Positions 25,670 through 35,031 of a stretch of 64,000 bases of DNA are shown here, one piece after another. The stretch covers positions 828,747-892,746 of the forward strand of contig NZ_JAMDLH010000002.1 of the NCBI RefSeq assembly GCF_023721755.1. Direction: 5' to 3'. Each line of letters opens with the position of its first letter. The first letter of the stretch is position 1. The DNA is from Pleomorphomonas sp. NRK KF1. GTDB taxonomy: Bacteria; Pseudomonadota; Alphaproteobacteria; Rhizobiales; Pleomorphomonadaceae. A model generated the notes under the pieces. It had not been told where the DNA came from and did not search any database. It saw nothing but the letters and a program-made list of their open reading frames with translations. The position numbers were made by a program, and so were the translations under genes.

Positions 25670-26943
25670 TTGTGGCCTCTGGGTTGATCGGCGGCGAACG
25701 TGCGTTCCGCAGACACCGAGACCTCGTGCTGGTCTCGGCGCGCGACGCGATAGACGGACGCCGGGGGAATGTTAAATAAGGTACCGCCGATCCGGTCGGC
25801 CTCCAGCCCAAGTCGGTCCAACACCGTTCGGCTGATGGGGCAGCGGAGCCCATATGTGAACTGATAGAGCGCGCCATTCGGTCGTAATCGGTCGAACGTG
25901 CTTTCAAGTATCGCAAGAACGCTGCCGCAGGGCATTGAAAGAAGAGGCAGGCCGCTCAAGGCAGCGCCAGCTCCAATAGTCGAGTTCAGCCGGCTGCATC
26001 CTAGTTGGGTGGCATCAATGGATAGAACTTGCGCACGCGGAAACCGTCGTGCAAGCAGTTGCGAAAAATCACTGTTGGACTCGATCAGGATTAGCGCGCT
26101 CTCTGGGATACCGCGCTTGATCAGCTCTCGTGTAAAGGCACCTGTGCCTGCGCCGAGCTCAATTACCGGAGAGGAAGAAGCGTCGATCTCCTTGGTCATA
26201 AGGGAGGCGAGTGACCGACCCGATGGTACCACTGCAGCGATGCGCAACGGAGCCGCAATCCAAGCACGGATGAATCGGAAATAGTCACCCGGCTCATCTT
26301 TTTCAGATTCACGTCGGGGGCTGCACTGGTGAGTTGCACGGCGTCTTTCATTCAGCCGCCATACAACGACAACTAATCCCTCAACGACAACCAACGCGAC
26401 AAGTGTCTTGAGTGCGACGACAGATGCGTTGATCCCATCCGCATTGACAGCTGCCGTGTATCCCGCGCCAATAAATATAACGTTCCACAGGGAAGCCCCA
26501 ACCGCCGTCACGCCAAGGAACCGCCAGACGCTTACCCTTAGCAAACCCGATATGCAGGGCGCGATAAGTCGCACTGTTGGCACTAGTTGCGCCCCAAAGG
26601 CGATCGAGTCTTCATTCGCCTTAAAGCGTCCCATCCACCAATGAACGCCGGCTGGAGACAAGCCGGCGGCGCGAGCGGAGCGCTCAAGAAGCCGGACAGC
26701 TCTAGTCTCGCCCAGCGCGGCTCCGATTGCGTAAGCCGGAATGCATCCGATGACGCTTCCGATCGTGCATAGTGCCAGGGCGGTTGGCACGGAAACATGC
26801 CCTTCCGCTGCTGCGATTCCGATGATTACCAGCACTCCAAAAGACGGTAGAAATGGAAAAAAGCGCTCAAGAAGCGTTGCCCCAATAAGGGTGACGGCTT
26901 CACAACCGGCGATCCACGGGACGATAGCACCAATAGGATCCAC
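25666..26943 (-). CDS. Fusion of DedA-family membrane protein and SAM-dependent methyltransferase (PmtA-like)
   Basis: 425 residues from a GTG. Residues about 1-200 are a DedA/SNARE-associated domain with several membrane helices and the typical FGAQLVPTVRLIAPCISG block near residue 115, related to lipid scramblases or transporters. Residues about 220-410 are a Rossmann methyltransferase with SAM motif VIELGAGTGAF near residue 262. They resemble phospholipid N-methyltransferase PmtA (PSGRSLASLM before it). The fusion would couple movement and headgroup methylation of a phospholipid. The downstream MBL lipoprotein overlaps by 4 bp. Confidence 0.85.
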   Translation of the reverse strand: MDPIGAIVPWIAGCEAVTLIGATLLERFFPFLPSFGVLVIIGIAAAEGHVSVPTALALCTIGSVIGCIPAYAIGAALGETRAVRLLERSARAAGLSPAGVHWWMGRFKANEDSIAFGAQLVPTVRLIAPCISGLLRVSVWRFLGVTAVGASLWNVIFIGAGYTAAVNADGINASVVALKTLVALVVVEGLVVVVWRLNERRRATHQCSPRRESEKDEPGDYFRFIRAWIAAPLRIAAVVPSGRSLASLMTKEIDASSSPVIELGAGTGAFTRELIKRGIPESALILIESNSDFSQLLARRFPRAQVLSIDATQLGCSRLNSTIGAGAALSGLPLLSMPCGSVLAILESTFDRLRPNGALYQFTYGLRCPISRTVLDRLGLEADRIGGTLFNIPPASVYRVARRDQHEVSVSAERTFAADQPRGHK

Positions 26944-27120
26944 AGCTCGCTACCCTTCGAGGTCGAGAGGTTGAAGAAGGTCGGTGCCGACCTGGCTAGA
27001 TTGAGAAACAGGCTTTGAAGAGCGAGCACTGCATAGTGCTTCGCGTAAGGTCGCGAGCCCAGGAAATAGCGTGGAATCCACCGCAGTTGCATTCCGCGAT
27101 GTCTCTCCACAGAACAGGCC

Positions 27121-27480
27121 TTAACGTGTAATCTTCATGTCCGGATTGTCGCCGTCCCAGCCCTGGAACCCACCAGAGGTCTCGCGGAAGCGAAGGCACT
27201 TTGACATCATCGATGTCGAGATACACATCGCGTCTCCCTTAATCGCCCATTTGGCAGACAGAGAGAACAGCAGGGGACCTCGCAGATTTCCCGTTCCGTC
27301 CTTGTTCAAGGTGAGTTTGAAGCTTCTGCCGTTCGGAGTGCTAGCCGACCAGGGAGCACCATCTGTGAGAACGGCTGCAACCCTCTCTGGCGGCAAATAA
27401 GGTTTTCCTTCGGCCGCTAGGACGGGGGCAAGAGCGAGAAATGCTGCAGTTGTTGCCGCGATCGAAAGCCGTATCGTCAT
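27121..27480 (-). CDS. Small periplasmic protein, hypothetical
   Basis: 119 residues from the ATG at 27480, preceded by GAGAGGA. A signal peptide ends VLAAEG. The mature part has a beta-rich pattern (SFKLTLNKDGTGNL, WAIKGDAMCISTS) with two cysteines near residues 88 and 96 that could form a disulphide. No family was recognised with confidence. It follows the DUF3313-like lipoprotein by 66 bp on the same strand and probably shares its promoter, which carries the Cpx-type boxes. Confidence 0.7.
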   Translation of the reverse strand: MTIRLSIAATTAAFLALAPVLAAEGKPYLPPERVAAVLTDGAPWSASTPNGRSFKLTLNKDGTGNLRGPLLFSLSAKWAIKGDAMCISTSMMSKCLRFRETSGGFQGWDGDNPDMKITR

Positions 27481-27546
27481 GTCGGTTCCTCTCTGTTTCA
27501 GTGTTGAGGGTGTCAGCAACGGTGGCTGCCCCAAAAGCGACACAGG

Positions 27547-28389
27547 CTATTGAGGGGAACTGTCCCCGCCCCCGTCGGTCCAGCTTGGCGGAAGTCCAAG
27601 CTGGCGCGCGACTGCTCCAGGGATCCCCGGAGCCCGTCCGAATGTCTTGCAGGCTTCATATTTCGGCGTACCGCCTAGTGACGCGGTTATCCGTTGCATG
27701 GACGGGATGGAGGGTAGGCCTTTGAATGGATCGCGGCCGGTGACCAGCATGCGACTGAAATCGCCCGCAAAGGCGGAGGAAAGGGAGTAGGCGTCCCCAA
27801 CCGTTGAAACACGGGCTCTCGTTGTGATGACATCAGCACGGCGCGACCAGAGCATGGCCGCCATCTGACGTCCGCCCCGGCCGATGGCCTCTGCCTCGAC
27901 AGAAAGCCCACCGAGACCGATCGGAAGCCTCGGCACCGGCACGGGGAGCGCAACGGCAGCGCCGAGTGTTGCCACGGTGGAAGCAGCCGCAGCGGTTCGA
28001 CCCGTGGCTGCCACACCTGTGATACTAGCATGCACTACCAAGTCAGCTGGGCGCCCCGGCCCGACGATTTCGAAGCGGTCGCTAAGCCCAACGCACAGCG
28101 CTCGATCAATGGCATTGGTGATTAGCGCACCGTCTTCGATGGTGACAGCATTGCCATCGCTTAGGCTCATTGACGTCGGAATGAGGCGGACGGTTCTTGC
28201 ATCAAGGATCAGCGCCGACTCCAGGCGTAATTTTGCCTTCGTCAGCGTACCATTCGACGTTTCCATCCCTTCATATGAAAGCAGCGAATTGCCCTTCTGA
28301 AGAGGCATGCCAGCGCAAGCCTGCAGTGCCAGGCCAAGAACCGCAGGGGCTAACCGTACGGCGAATCCAACTCTTTCCAGGCCTGCCAT
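27547..28389 (-). CDS. DUF3313-like outer envelope lipoprotein
   Basis: 280 residues. The signal peptide ends LALQACAG with the lipobox Cys near residue 25. It continues with SYEGM, IDRALCVGLSDRFEIV and ADLVVHASITGV, the strand-helix pattern of DUF3313 lipoproteins. An Ala/Pro-rich glycine stretch near residue 140 is probably a membrane-touching or flexible insert. The start is uncertain by a few codons (GTG 28392 or ATG 28389). The upstream 54-90 bp hold four GTNAA half-sites in Cpx-box arrangement. Confidence 0.75.
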   Translation of the reverse strand: MAGLERVGFAVRLAPAVLGLALQACAGMPLQKGNSLLSYEGMETSNGTLTKAKLRLESALILDARTVRLIPTSMSLSDGNAVTIEDGALITNAIDRALCVGLSDRFEIVGPGRPADLVVHASITGVAATGRTAAAASTVATLGAAVALPVPVPRLPIGLGGLSVEAEAIGRGGRQMAAMLWSRRADVITTRARVSTVGDAYSLSSAFAGDFSRMLVTGRDPFKGLPSIPSMQRITASLGGTPKYEACKTFGRAPGIPGAVARQLGLPPSWTDGGGDSSPQ

Positions 28390-28442
28390 CACTACCGATC
28401 TTCTGAACAAGGGGGCTCAGATTGAGGCTTAGCGATGCCAGG

Positions 28443-28478
28443 GTTAACGGCGGTAATGGCAGCGTAAAGTTGGGTAAA
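28443..28478. promoter_or_regulatory. Four-half-site Cpx-type box array upstream of the lipoprotein gene
   Basis: GTTAA (28443), GTAAT (28453), GTAAA (28464) and GTAAA (28474) are spaced 10, 11 and 10 bp. The last two form an exact GTAAA-N5-GTAAA, the CpxR consensus. The array starts 54 bp upstream of the lipoprotein ATG. The same spacing recurs at 30520-30555 and 37354-37389. Confidence 0.75.
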
Positions 28479-28503
28479 TCTTGCCAGAATTTGAGCTTCC
28501 GGC

Positions 28504-29769
28504 CTAAGTCGATGGGCGACGGGGCAGTTCCAGTGTTATCGCCAATCCTCCTTCCTTCGGCAGGGATGCGTAGATGCGCCCCCCATGTCGCTCGACCGCT
28601 TGCCTCGCAATCGCAAGGCCGAGTCCGTATCCGCCTCTTGCTTCTACGCCATTGCCGCGAGAGAAGGGTTGGAAAATCCGCTCAAGCTCGTCTTGAGACA
28701 CGCCCGGGCCACGATCTTCTATGCATAGCGTCAGCCGGTCCTGGCCGGTCTCGCAATGGACTGAGACCATCGAGCCGTCTGCGGTATACTTGATCGCGTT
28801 TCGGATGACGTTCTCAAGCGCCCTGTAGATCAGTTCCCCTTCGACTTCAGCCGGGAATGTGGAGTCGATGCTGGTCGCAATAGAGATACCCCGTGCTTGG
28901 GCTTCGAAAGCCGCATCACCAAGAATCTCGTTGAGGAGATCGATCACATCGACGGTCTGCGTCTTCAGTGGGAGGTTGGATTTGACTGTTGACCTCGCCA
29001 AAGTAAGAACCTCTCCGACGAGCATATCGAGGCGCTCGATCTCCCGGTCCATACGGTCCAGCATCGTACCAAGCTTAGCTGGACTTTGACGCAAGACGCC
29101 GACTACGGCCTGGAGCCGTGACAGCGGCGATCGAAGCTCATGAGATACGTCGTGGAAGAGCCGCTGCTGTGCGTCCTGCAACTCTTGAAGCCTCGCAGCG
29201 GTGGAATCAAAATCGTGAGCCAAGGTAGTGATTTCGTCCTTGCGGGCGCGGGGCTTGCCACCAATGCGCACGTCGAACCGTCCGTGGGCAAGAGCGCTCA
29301 AGCCATCGCGTAGCTGAACGACGGGGCGGATCAAGTACCTGGCCAGTATCGCAGCGGACAGCATGCTCGATATCAGCATGGCTAGCCAAAGGATAATCGG
29401 AGCCAAGCCATCAGGGATGATGCCCCGATATTTCGCCACCGAGATCTGGTAGCAGTCCTTCCCGCTTTTGACACGACGCATCTCCTGTGTGTCGTCGGCC
29501 GAGCAGGAGTCTGCCCCATTGATAGAAGAAAGTGTCAGGCCGAGCGGAAGGGTGCTTTCGCTCACGCTCATGAAACGCCGGGCAGCGTCCTCGCCGTCTG
29601 CGACGAGAATACTCTCCGTCAGGTCCAGAACGACTTCTCTCTTCTGGCGCTCCAGCTTCGAAACAAACGGGGGCGCCTGAATTTGGTTAACTACGTGTAT
29701 AAAAGTCGTGATCGAAACGGCCAAGGTCAGCCAAATGACGACGGTAAATTTGACGAATAGCCGGGGCAT
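28504..29769 (-). CDS. Cpx-like sensor histidine kinase
   Basis: 421 residues from the ATG at 29769, one base past the regulator's stop. Two membrane helices (near residues 5-25 and 127-150) bracket a periplasmic sensor of about 100 residues with a Cys pair. A HAMP linker follows, then FHDVSHELRSPLSRL near residue 215 with the phospho-accepting His, then NVIRNAIKY and GYGLGLAIA of the ATPase domain. This is the CpxA-type layout. It is cotranscribed with the CpxR-like regulator and located between the two envelope gene groups it probably controls. Confidence 0.9.
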   Translation of the reverse strand: MPRLFVKFTVVIWLTLAVSITTFIHVVNQIQAPPFVSKLERQKREVVLDLTESILVADGEDAARRFMSVSESTLPLGLTLSSINGADSCSADDTQEMRRVKSGKDCYQISVAKYRGIIPDGLAPIILWLAMLISSMLSAAILARYLIRPVVQLRDGLSALAHGRFDVRIGGKPRARKDEITTLAHDFDSTAARLQELQDAQQRLFHDVSHELRSPLSRLQAVVGVLRQSPAKLGTMLDRMDREIERLDMLVGEVLTLARSTVKSNLPLKTQTVDVIDLLNEILGDAAFEAQARGISIATSIDSTFPAEVEGELIYRALENVIRNAIKYTADGSMVSVHCETGQDRLTLCIEDRGPGVSQDELERIFQPFSRGNGVEARGGYGLGLAIARQAVERHGGRIYASLPKEGGLAITLELPRRPST

Positions 29770-29770
29770 C

Positions 29771-30457
29771 TCAATCCACGAGTAGTTGGTAGCCTTGCCC
29801 ACGAACGGACTTTATCCACGACTGGCCGTCCGCCCTGAGACCGAGCTTCTGGCGAACGCTGCTCAGATGGACGTCGATACGCCGGTCGAACGGGGTCAGC
29901 GGTTTTCCGAAGGCTCGTTTCGAGATGTCCTGCTTGGGAACCAATTGCCCCGGATTGCGCGCGAGCACTTCCAGCAGGCTGAACTCAGTACCCGTGAGTT
30001 CCAAAGGCCTGCCATTCCACTCGGCAGTTCTATTCCCGGGCTGGATCGTCAGCCGCCCCGCGCGTATCGCTTCATCCGAATTTCCCCCTGTTGGCTGTCT
30101 CGCCCGGCGAAGGATGGCACGCACCCTCGCTGCCAGCTCACCGGGCGAGCAGGGCTTCGTGACATAATCGTCGGCTCCCAGGTTGAGGCCTGATATGCGA
30201 TCGATGTCATCGCCGCGGGCGGTCAACATCAAGACAGGAACTTGGCTCACTGTCCTAATCCGCTGCAACACTTCGATACCGTTCATTCTCGGCATCATGA
30301 CATCCAGCACGATCAGGTCGACGGAGTTGCACGATGCGGCGGCGATGGCAGCGCGACCATCGGCACCCGTCGCTACATCATAGCCTTCCTCGGCCAGGTA
30401 TTCCTGCAGGAGTGTCGTGAGTTCGACATCATCGTCGATCAGGAGAACCTTGTTCAT
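29771..30457 (-). CDS. Cpx-like response regulator (OmpR family)
   Basis: 228 residues. The receiver begins MNKVLLIDDDVELTTLLQEY, close to CpxR. The phospho-acceptor Asp is in IVLDVMMPRMNG, with the conserved Lys in VTKPCSPGEL. A winged-helix OmpR domain follows (TGTEFSLLEVLARNPGQLV, RRIDVHLSSVRQKLG). It likely binds the GTNAA arrays found at three promoters in this module, including its own at 30520-30555. Confidence 0.92.
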   Translation of the reverse strand: MNKVLLIDDDVELTTLLQEYLAEEGYDVATGADGRAAIAAASCNSVDLIVLDVMMPRMNGIEVLQRIRTVSQVPVLMLTARGDDIDRISGLNLGADDYVTKPCSPGELAARVRAILRRARQPTGGNSDEAIRAGRLTIQPGNRTAEWNGRPLELTGTEFSLLEVLARNPGQLVPKQDISKRAFGKPLTPFDRRIDVHLSSVRQKLGLRADGQSWIKSVRGQGYQLLVD

Positions 30458-30519
30458 TCGGTTGGTCCATTGTCCATGCGTTGGTCCAATAACGCAGGCA
30501 AGCGACAGCGTTGCACAAA

Positions 30520-30555
30520 TTTACGCAGCTTAACACTGGCTTGACCGCGCTTGAC
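30520..30555. promoter_or_regulatory. Four-half-site Cpx-type box array between regulator and efflux operon
   Basis: TTTAC (30520), TTAAC (30530), TTGAC (30541) and TTGAC (30551) are GTNAA half-sites on the minus strand, spaced 10, 11 and 10 bp. The array lies 63 bp from the regulator start and 103 bp from the adaptor start, so it can serve both divergent operons. Confidence 0.75.
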
Positions 30556-30657
30556 GTTCATCCTGCCACTCATGGACGGACAACATCGGTCGCAGGCTCC
30601 GTCGAACTGACTTCGCCTTGATGCAATGGCTGATGGTATCGGCGCACCGAGGTATTA

Positions 30658-31848
30658 ATGCTGGAGACCATTACTCGTCCGAATCATGAAGATCCGGGCA
30701 AGCCCGTTTCAATCGAACGTCAACGTACTTGGGGCGTCGAACTGAGTCGTCCCGATGGTCTGGGTTATCGACACAGGGTGTCCGCCGCCTCGGTTGCCTT
30801 CGTCATAACGTTCGCGACGGCACTTGTCGCATGCGAGAGCGTGATGGCCCAGCAACCAGAAACGCCTGCACTGACCGTATCGCTTACATCACCGCAGGAG
30901 CGAGAGTGGGCAGAGACAGTACCCGCAAGTGGCTGGCTCCGGCCCTGGCAGGAAGCGGTCATAGCCTCTGAAATCAGCGGTCTTCGAATAACAGAGGTTC
31001 TTGTCGACGTTGGGTCTGTGGTCACGAAAGGACAGACACTTGCTCGACTCTCGCAAGAAACCACGTTGGTCGATCTTCGCAAACAGGAAGCTGCGGTCGA
31101 TACGGCGAAGGCGAACTTTTCCAAGGCGAAGGCGGATGCGGATCGAGCAAGGCAACTTCGCCCTTCCGGCGCCATATCCGATCAAAGCATCACGGAACGG
31201 CTGACCAACGAACGAACGGCAGAAGCAAGCCTGAAAGCCGAAGAGGCCGCCCTCGAAAGCCAACGGATCAAGTTGTCGCAGACAGTTATCACGGCTGTCG
31301 ATGACGGTGTCGTCACATCAAGATCGGCCAATCTTGGTGCGGTTGTTGCATCAGGAACCGAATTGTTCCGCATGATCCGCCAGCAGCGGATCGAATGGCA
31401 GGCTGAAGTCTCAGCCCGTTACCTTCCCAGGATTTCAGAGGGGCTATCGGTCGAGATTGACGCCCCGAACGATCACCCCATTCGTGGCAAGGTCAGGCTT
31501 GTCGCTCCGACCGTCAATGCCGGTACAGGGCGAGCGATTGCTTATGTCAGCATTCCTAAGGAAAGCCAGCCGCGAGCGGGGCTTTACTTGACGGGCCGCA
31601 TTGAACTGCAAACCACGCCTGCACTCACTATTCCGGAAACGGCACTCGTGTTCCGCGACGGCCTCAACTACGTCTTCACGGTCGGAGCGGATCTTCGGGC
31701 ACGGCGCATCCGTGTGGAGACGGGGCGTCGCAATAACGGGGAGGTCGAGGTAATCGTGGGCCTCGACGAGTCGGCAAAAATCGTGAGAGCGGGCGGAGCA
31801 TTTCTGACGGATGGTGTGCTCGTGAACGTGGCGGAGCAGAGCCAATGA
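30658..31848 (+). CDS. RND efflux periplasmic adaptor (membrane fusion protein)
   Basis: 396 residues. An N-terminal membrane or signal segment (VAFVITFATALVACES) is preceded by about 40 polar residues. Then come a beta-barrel/lipoyl part (SGLRITEVLVDVGSVVTKGQ near residue 110), a helical hairpin rich in Ala/Glu/Lys, and the C-terminal barrel (YFRDGLNYVF-like FRDGLNYVFTVGADLRARRI). GAGG precedes the ATG. The stop overlaps the permease ATG by 4 bp. It links the permease to an outer-membrane channel; no TolC-type gene lies in the window. Confidence 0.9.
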   Translation: MLETITRPNHEDPGKPVSIERQRTWGVELSRPDGLGYRHRVSAASVAFVITFATALVACESVMAQQPETPALTVSLTSPQEREWAETVPASGWLRPWQEAVIASEISGLRITEVLVDVGSVVTKGQTLARLSQETTLVDLRKQEAAVDTAKANFSKAKADADRARQLRPSGAISDQSITERLTNERTAEASLKAEEAALESQRIKLSQTVITAVDDGVVTSRSANLGAVVASGTELFRMIRQQRIEWQAEVSARYLPRISEGLSVEIDAPNDHPIRGKVRLVAPTVNAGTGRAIAYVSIPKESQPRAGLYLTGRIELQTTPALTIPETALVFRDGLNYVFTVGADLRARRIRVETGRRNNGEVEVIVGLDESAKIVRAGGAFLTDGVLVNVAEQSQ

Positions 31849-34800
31849 ACTTCTCCGCTTGGTCGATTCACAACCCGGTTCCGGCAATTCTGCTGTTTGT
31901 ATTGCTCACTCTCGGAGGAGCTCTGGCGTTCCAGCGACTCTCGATCCAGGACTTTCCAGACATGGATCTTCCGACGATCAGCGTCACCGCCAGACTGGAG
32001 GGAGCAGCTCCTACGCAGCTCGAGACCGAAGTCGCTCGCATCATTGAGGACAAGCTCGCCTCGCTCACCCATCTCGAGCACATAACAACAAGGATCACCG
32101 ACGGAACCGTCTTGATCAATGTTTCATTCCGGTTGGAGAAGGACGGCACGGAAGCACTCAATGAGGTGCGTAACGCGGTCGATACCGCGAGAGCCGATCT
32201 TCCTGCCCAGATGGAAACGCCGAGCGTCACCAGGGTGACGACGCGGAGCTCAGCCCTGGTGACATACGCAGTCCGCTCATCCCACCTGAATGAGACGGAG
32301 CTTTCCTGGTTCATCGACAACGATATGTCCAAGGCATTGTTAGCGGTACCGGGTGTCGGTCAGGTGGGCCGCATCGGAGGCGTGGATCGACAGATTCACG
32401 TCGACCTCAATCCGACCACGATGGCCCAATACGGCGTTACCGCGGCGACGGTCTCGGCGCGCTTGGGAGCAGTTCAAGCCAACACCTCGGGCGGGATCGG
32501 AGAAGTCGGAGGTAGCCGGCAGTCCATACGCACACTTGGAGCCGTCGCGTCCGTCGAAGAGCTCGGGGCGCTCCGGATACCTTTGCCAAACGGCGAGGAA
32601 ATCCGGCTCGACGAGGTTGGAACTGTCTCGGATAGCTTCGCCGAACGATCTTCAAGGGCATACTTCGACGGTCAATCTGTCATCGCGGTCGAGATCAAGC
32701 GATCAAATGGTTTTTCGGATACCGGCGTGGCCGCCGCCCTCCAAAGTGCAATCGAAAAATTCGCCATCGCTCATCCCGAAGTGCAGATTGACGAAGCTTA
32801 CAGCGTCACTGGGCCAATCCTGGAAAATTACGACGGTTCGATGCATATGCTGTACGAAGGTGCAGCTCTCGCCGTGGTCGTTGTCTGGCTTTTTTTGAGG
32901 GATTGGCGAGCCACCATACTGTCTGCCGTGGCTCTGCCCTTGTCAGTCATTCCGACGTTTCTCGTCATGTACATGGCGGGATACAGCCTAAATACCTTCA
33001 CGCTTCTCGCCTTGTCACTTGTTGTCGGCATCCTGGTCGACGACGCCATCGTCGAGATCGAGAATATCGCCCGTCACCTCAAACAGGGAAAACCACCTCT
33101 TGAGGCGGCACTCGAAGCGGCAAACGAGATCGGTCTTGCTGTCATTGCCACCACGTTCACTTTGGTCGCGGTGTTCTTGCCAACAGCCTTCATGGGGGGG
33201 ATTCCAGGCCTTCTTTTCCGCCAGTTTGGCATTACCGCAGCCGTGGCCGTCCTGGCCTCGCTCGTCGTTGCCCGTCTACTGACCCCAATGATGGCCGCAT
33301 ACTTCATGAAGGCGCATCCGGCCCTAGAGAGGGATGGAGGTGTCATGCGGGCCTACATGGGCCTCGTGAAGGCTTCCCTGACCCACAGAAAGACGGCCAT
33401 TCTGCTGACAATTGTCGCTGTCGCACTATCGTTTGGCTCAATTCCCTTCCTGACGACGGGCTTCGTTCCCGCTTCCGACGACGCTCGTGCACAAGTGACA
33501 CTGACCTTGCAGCCGGGTGTGACGCTCGACCAAACGGACGCCATTGCGAGGAAGGCGGCAGATATTGTGCGCGATCTTCCGAACGTGACGCATGTCTTCT
33601 CATCCGTGGGGTCGGCTTCGTCTGGCGGTGGGCCAAATACCACCACAACGAGCGATGTTTCATCCGCCGTACTGGTTGTGACGCTAACGCCCATCGCTGA
33701 AAGAGATCGAAAGCAATTTGAAATCGAAAATGAAATTCGACAGGCTCTTACTTCGCTTCCAGGAGTAAGGATTGCGGTTGGCAGCGGCGGCAACGGAACA
33801 AAGCTCGATATCACGCTCGCCAGTGACGACGCGGGCGCCCTCGATTCCGCCGCGTCGGCTCTCGAAGATCAACTTCGTACCCTGAGTGGCGTTGGAGCTG
33901 TGTCGTCCACAGCCTCTCGGCAGGCTCCCGAGATCCAGATCATCCCCGATTTGTCGCGCGCGGCCGCTCTCGGAGTCACCTCAAGCGCCCTCGCGGAGGC
34001 GGTACGTGTGGCGACCGGCGGCGACTATTCTTCTGCCCTGTCAAAGCTGAACTTGTCACAGAGGCAAGTCCCCATTGTCGTCCGCTTCGATTCCGGAACG
34101 CGCACCAATCTCGACGACATGAAGAACATCAGAGTGGCCGGTACGAACGGTAGCGTCGATCTCGGGTCTGTCGCCGATGTCCATATCGGCGGCGGCCCCT
34201 CACAAATCGACCGCATTGACCGGATGCGCAACGTGACTCTGTCGGTCGAGCTGAACGGCCGTATCCTGGGCGATGTCTATCGTGAAGCGCAAGCACTACC
34301 GGCATTTCAACATCTGCCACCCAGCGTAACGACAGTCGAACAGGGCGAACTCCAGCTCAGTTCCGACCTTTTCGAGAGCTTTGGCGTCGCCATGGCTATC
34401 GGCGTTCTCTGCATCTACTCTGTGCTTGTGATGCTCTTCCACGACTTCCTTCAGCCCTTCACCATCTTGATGGCGCTGCCACTTTCCCTGGGAGGCGCAC
34501 TGGTGCCGCTCGTGATTACCGGGACCAGCTTTTCGCTGCCGGTCGTCATCGGCCTTCTCATGCTGATGGGGGTGGTTACGAAGAACTCCATCTTGCTTGT
34601 CGAGTACGCCATCATGTCACGGCGAAGAGGCCTGTCGAGGTTCGACGCCCTCATCGACGCATGTCACAAGAGAGCCCGCCCCATTGTGATGACCACGATC
34701 GCCATGGCATCGGGCATGCTTCCGATCGCGCTCAACCTAACGGGCGGAGACCCGAGTGTTCGGCAACCGATGGCAATCGTCGTCATTGGTGGCGTTATGA

Positions 34801-34985
34801 CCTCTACCTTGCTGAGCCTCGTCGTCATCCCCGTCATCTTCACGTTCGTCGATGACCTGCTCAACGCTCTCAAGCGACTCCTGCACTTGATGGATACTCA
34901 AAGGACAACGGATCCGATGGTGCCGACGTCCCAAAGTGACGAGCGATCCTCGATGCAACATGGGGCCGAACTCGGCGGACGCTAA
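31845..34985 (+). CDS. RND family efflux permease (AcrB/MdtB type)
   Basis: 1046 residues, the normal length for hydrophobe/amphiphile efflux permeases. Twelve membrane helices are expected in the usual two halves. LALSLVVGILVDDAIVEIEN near residue 390 carries the proton-relay Asp pair, and LMGVVTKNSILLVEYA near residue 910 is the matching segment in the second half. It exports drugs, lipids or metabolites using the proton gradient. Transcribed with the adaptor and divergent from the Cpx-like two-component genes, so it is probably induced by envelope stress. Confidence 0.95.
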   Translation: MNFSAWSIHNPVPAILLFVLLTLGGALAFQRLSIQDFPDMDLPTISVTARLEGAAPTQLETEVARIIEDKLASLTHLEHITTRITDGTVLINVSFRLEKDGTEALNEVRNAVDTARADLPAQMETPSVTRVTTRSSALVTYAVRSSHLNETELSWFIDNDMSKALLAVPGVGQVGRIGGVDRQIHVDLNPTTMAQYGVTAATVSARLGAVQANTSGGIGEVGGSRQSIRTLGAVASVEELGALRIPLPNGEEIRLDEVGTVSDSFAERSSRAYFDGQSVIAVEIKRSNGFSDTGVAAALQSAIEKFAIAHPEVQIDEAYSVTGPILENYDGSMHMLYEGAALAVVVVWLFLRDWRATILSAVALPLSVIPTFLVMYMAGYSLNTFTLLALSLVVGILVDDAIVEIENIARHLKQGKPPLEAALEAANEIGLAVIATTFTLVAVFLPTAFMGGIPGLLFRQFGITAAVAVLASLVVARLLTPMMAAYFMKAHPALERDGGVMRAYMGLVKASLTHRKTAILLTIVAVALSFGSIPFLTTGFVPASDDARAQVTLTLQPGVTLDQTDAIARKAADIVRDLPNVTHVFSSVGSASSGGGPNTTTTSDVSSAVLVVTLTPIAERDRKQFEIENEIRQALTSLPGVRIAVGSGGNGTKLDITLASDDAGALDSAASALEDQLRTLSGVGAVSSTASRQAPEIQIIPDLSRAAALGVTSSALAEAVRVATGGDYSSALSKLNLSQRQVPIVVRFDSGTRTNLDDMKNIRVAGTNGSVDLGSVADVHIGGGPSQIDRIDRMRNVTLSVELNGRILGDVYREAQALPAFQHLPPSVTTVEQGELQLSSDLFESFGVAMAIGVLCIYSVLVMLFHDFLQPFTILMALPLSLGGALVPLVITGTSFSLPVVIGLLMLMGVVTKNSILLVEYAIMSRRRGLSRFDALIDACHKRARPIVMTTIAMASGMLPIALNLTGGDPSVRQPMAIVVIGGVMTSTLLSLVVIPVIFTFVDDLLNALKRLLHLMDTQRTTDPMVPTSQSDERSSMQHGAELGGR

Positions 34986-35031
34986 CGCACCTCATGCAAG
35001 GTAAACGTTGGCTAGGATAGGACGCTTCGTT

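Noticed and set aside
24635-26943. A frameshift artefact making the DedA-methyltransferase fusion
   Set aside because: The frame is continuous through the join, and both halves have family-typical lengths, so the fusion is taken as real pending checks.
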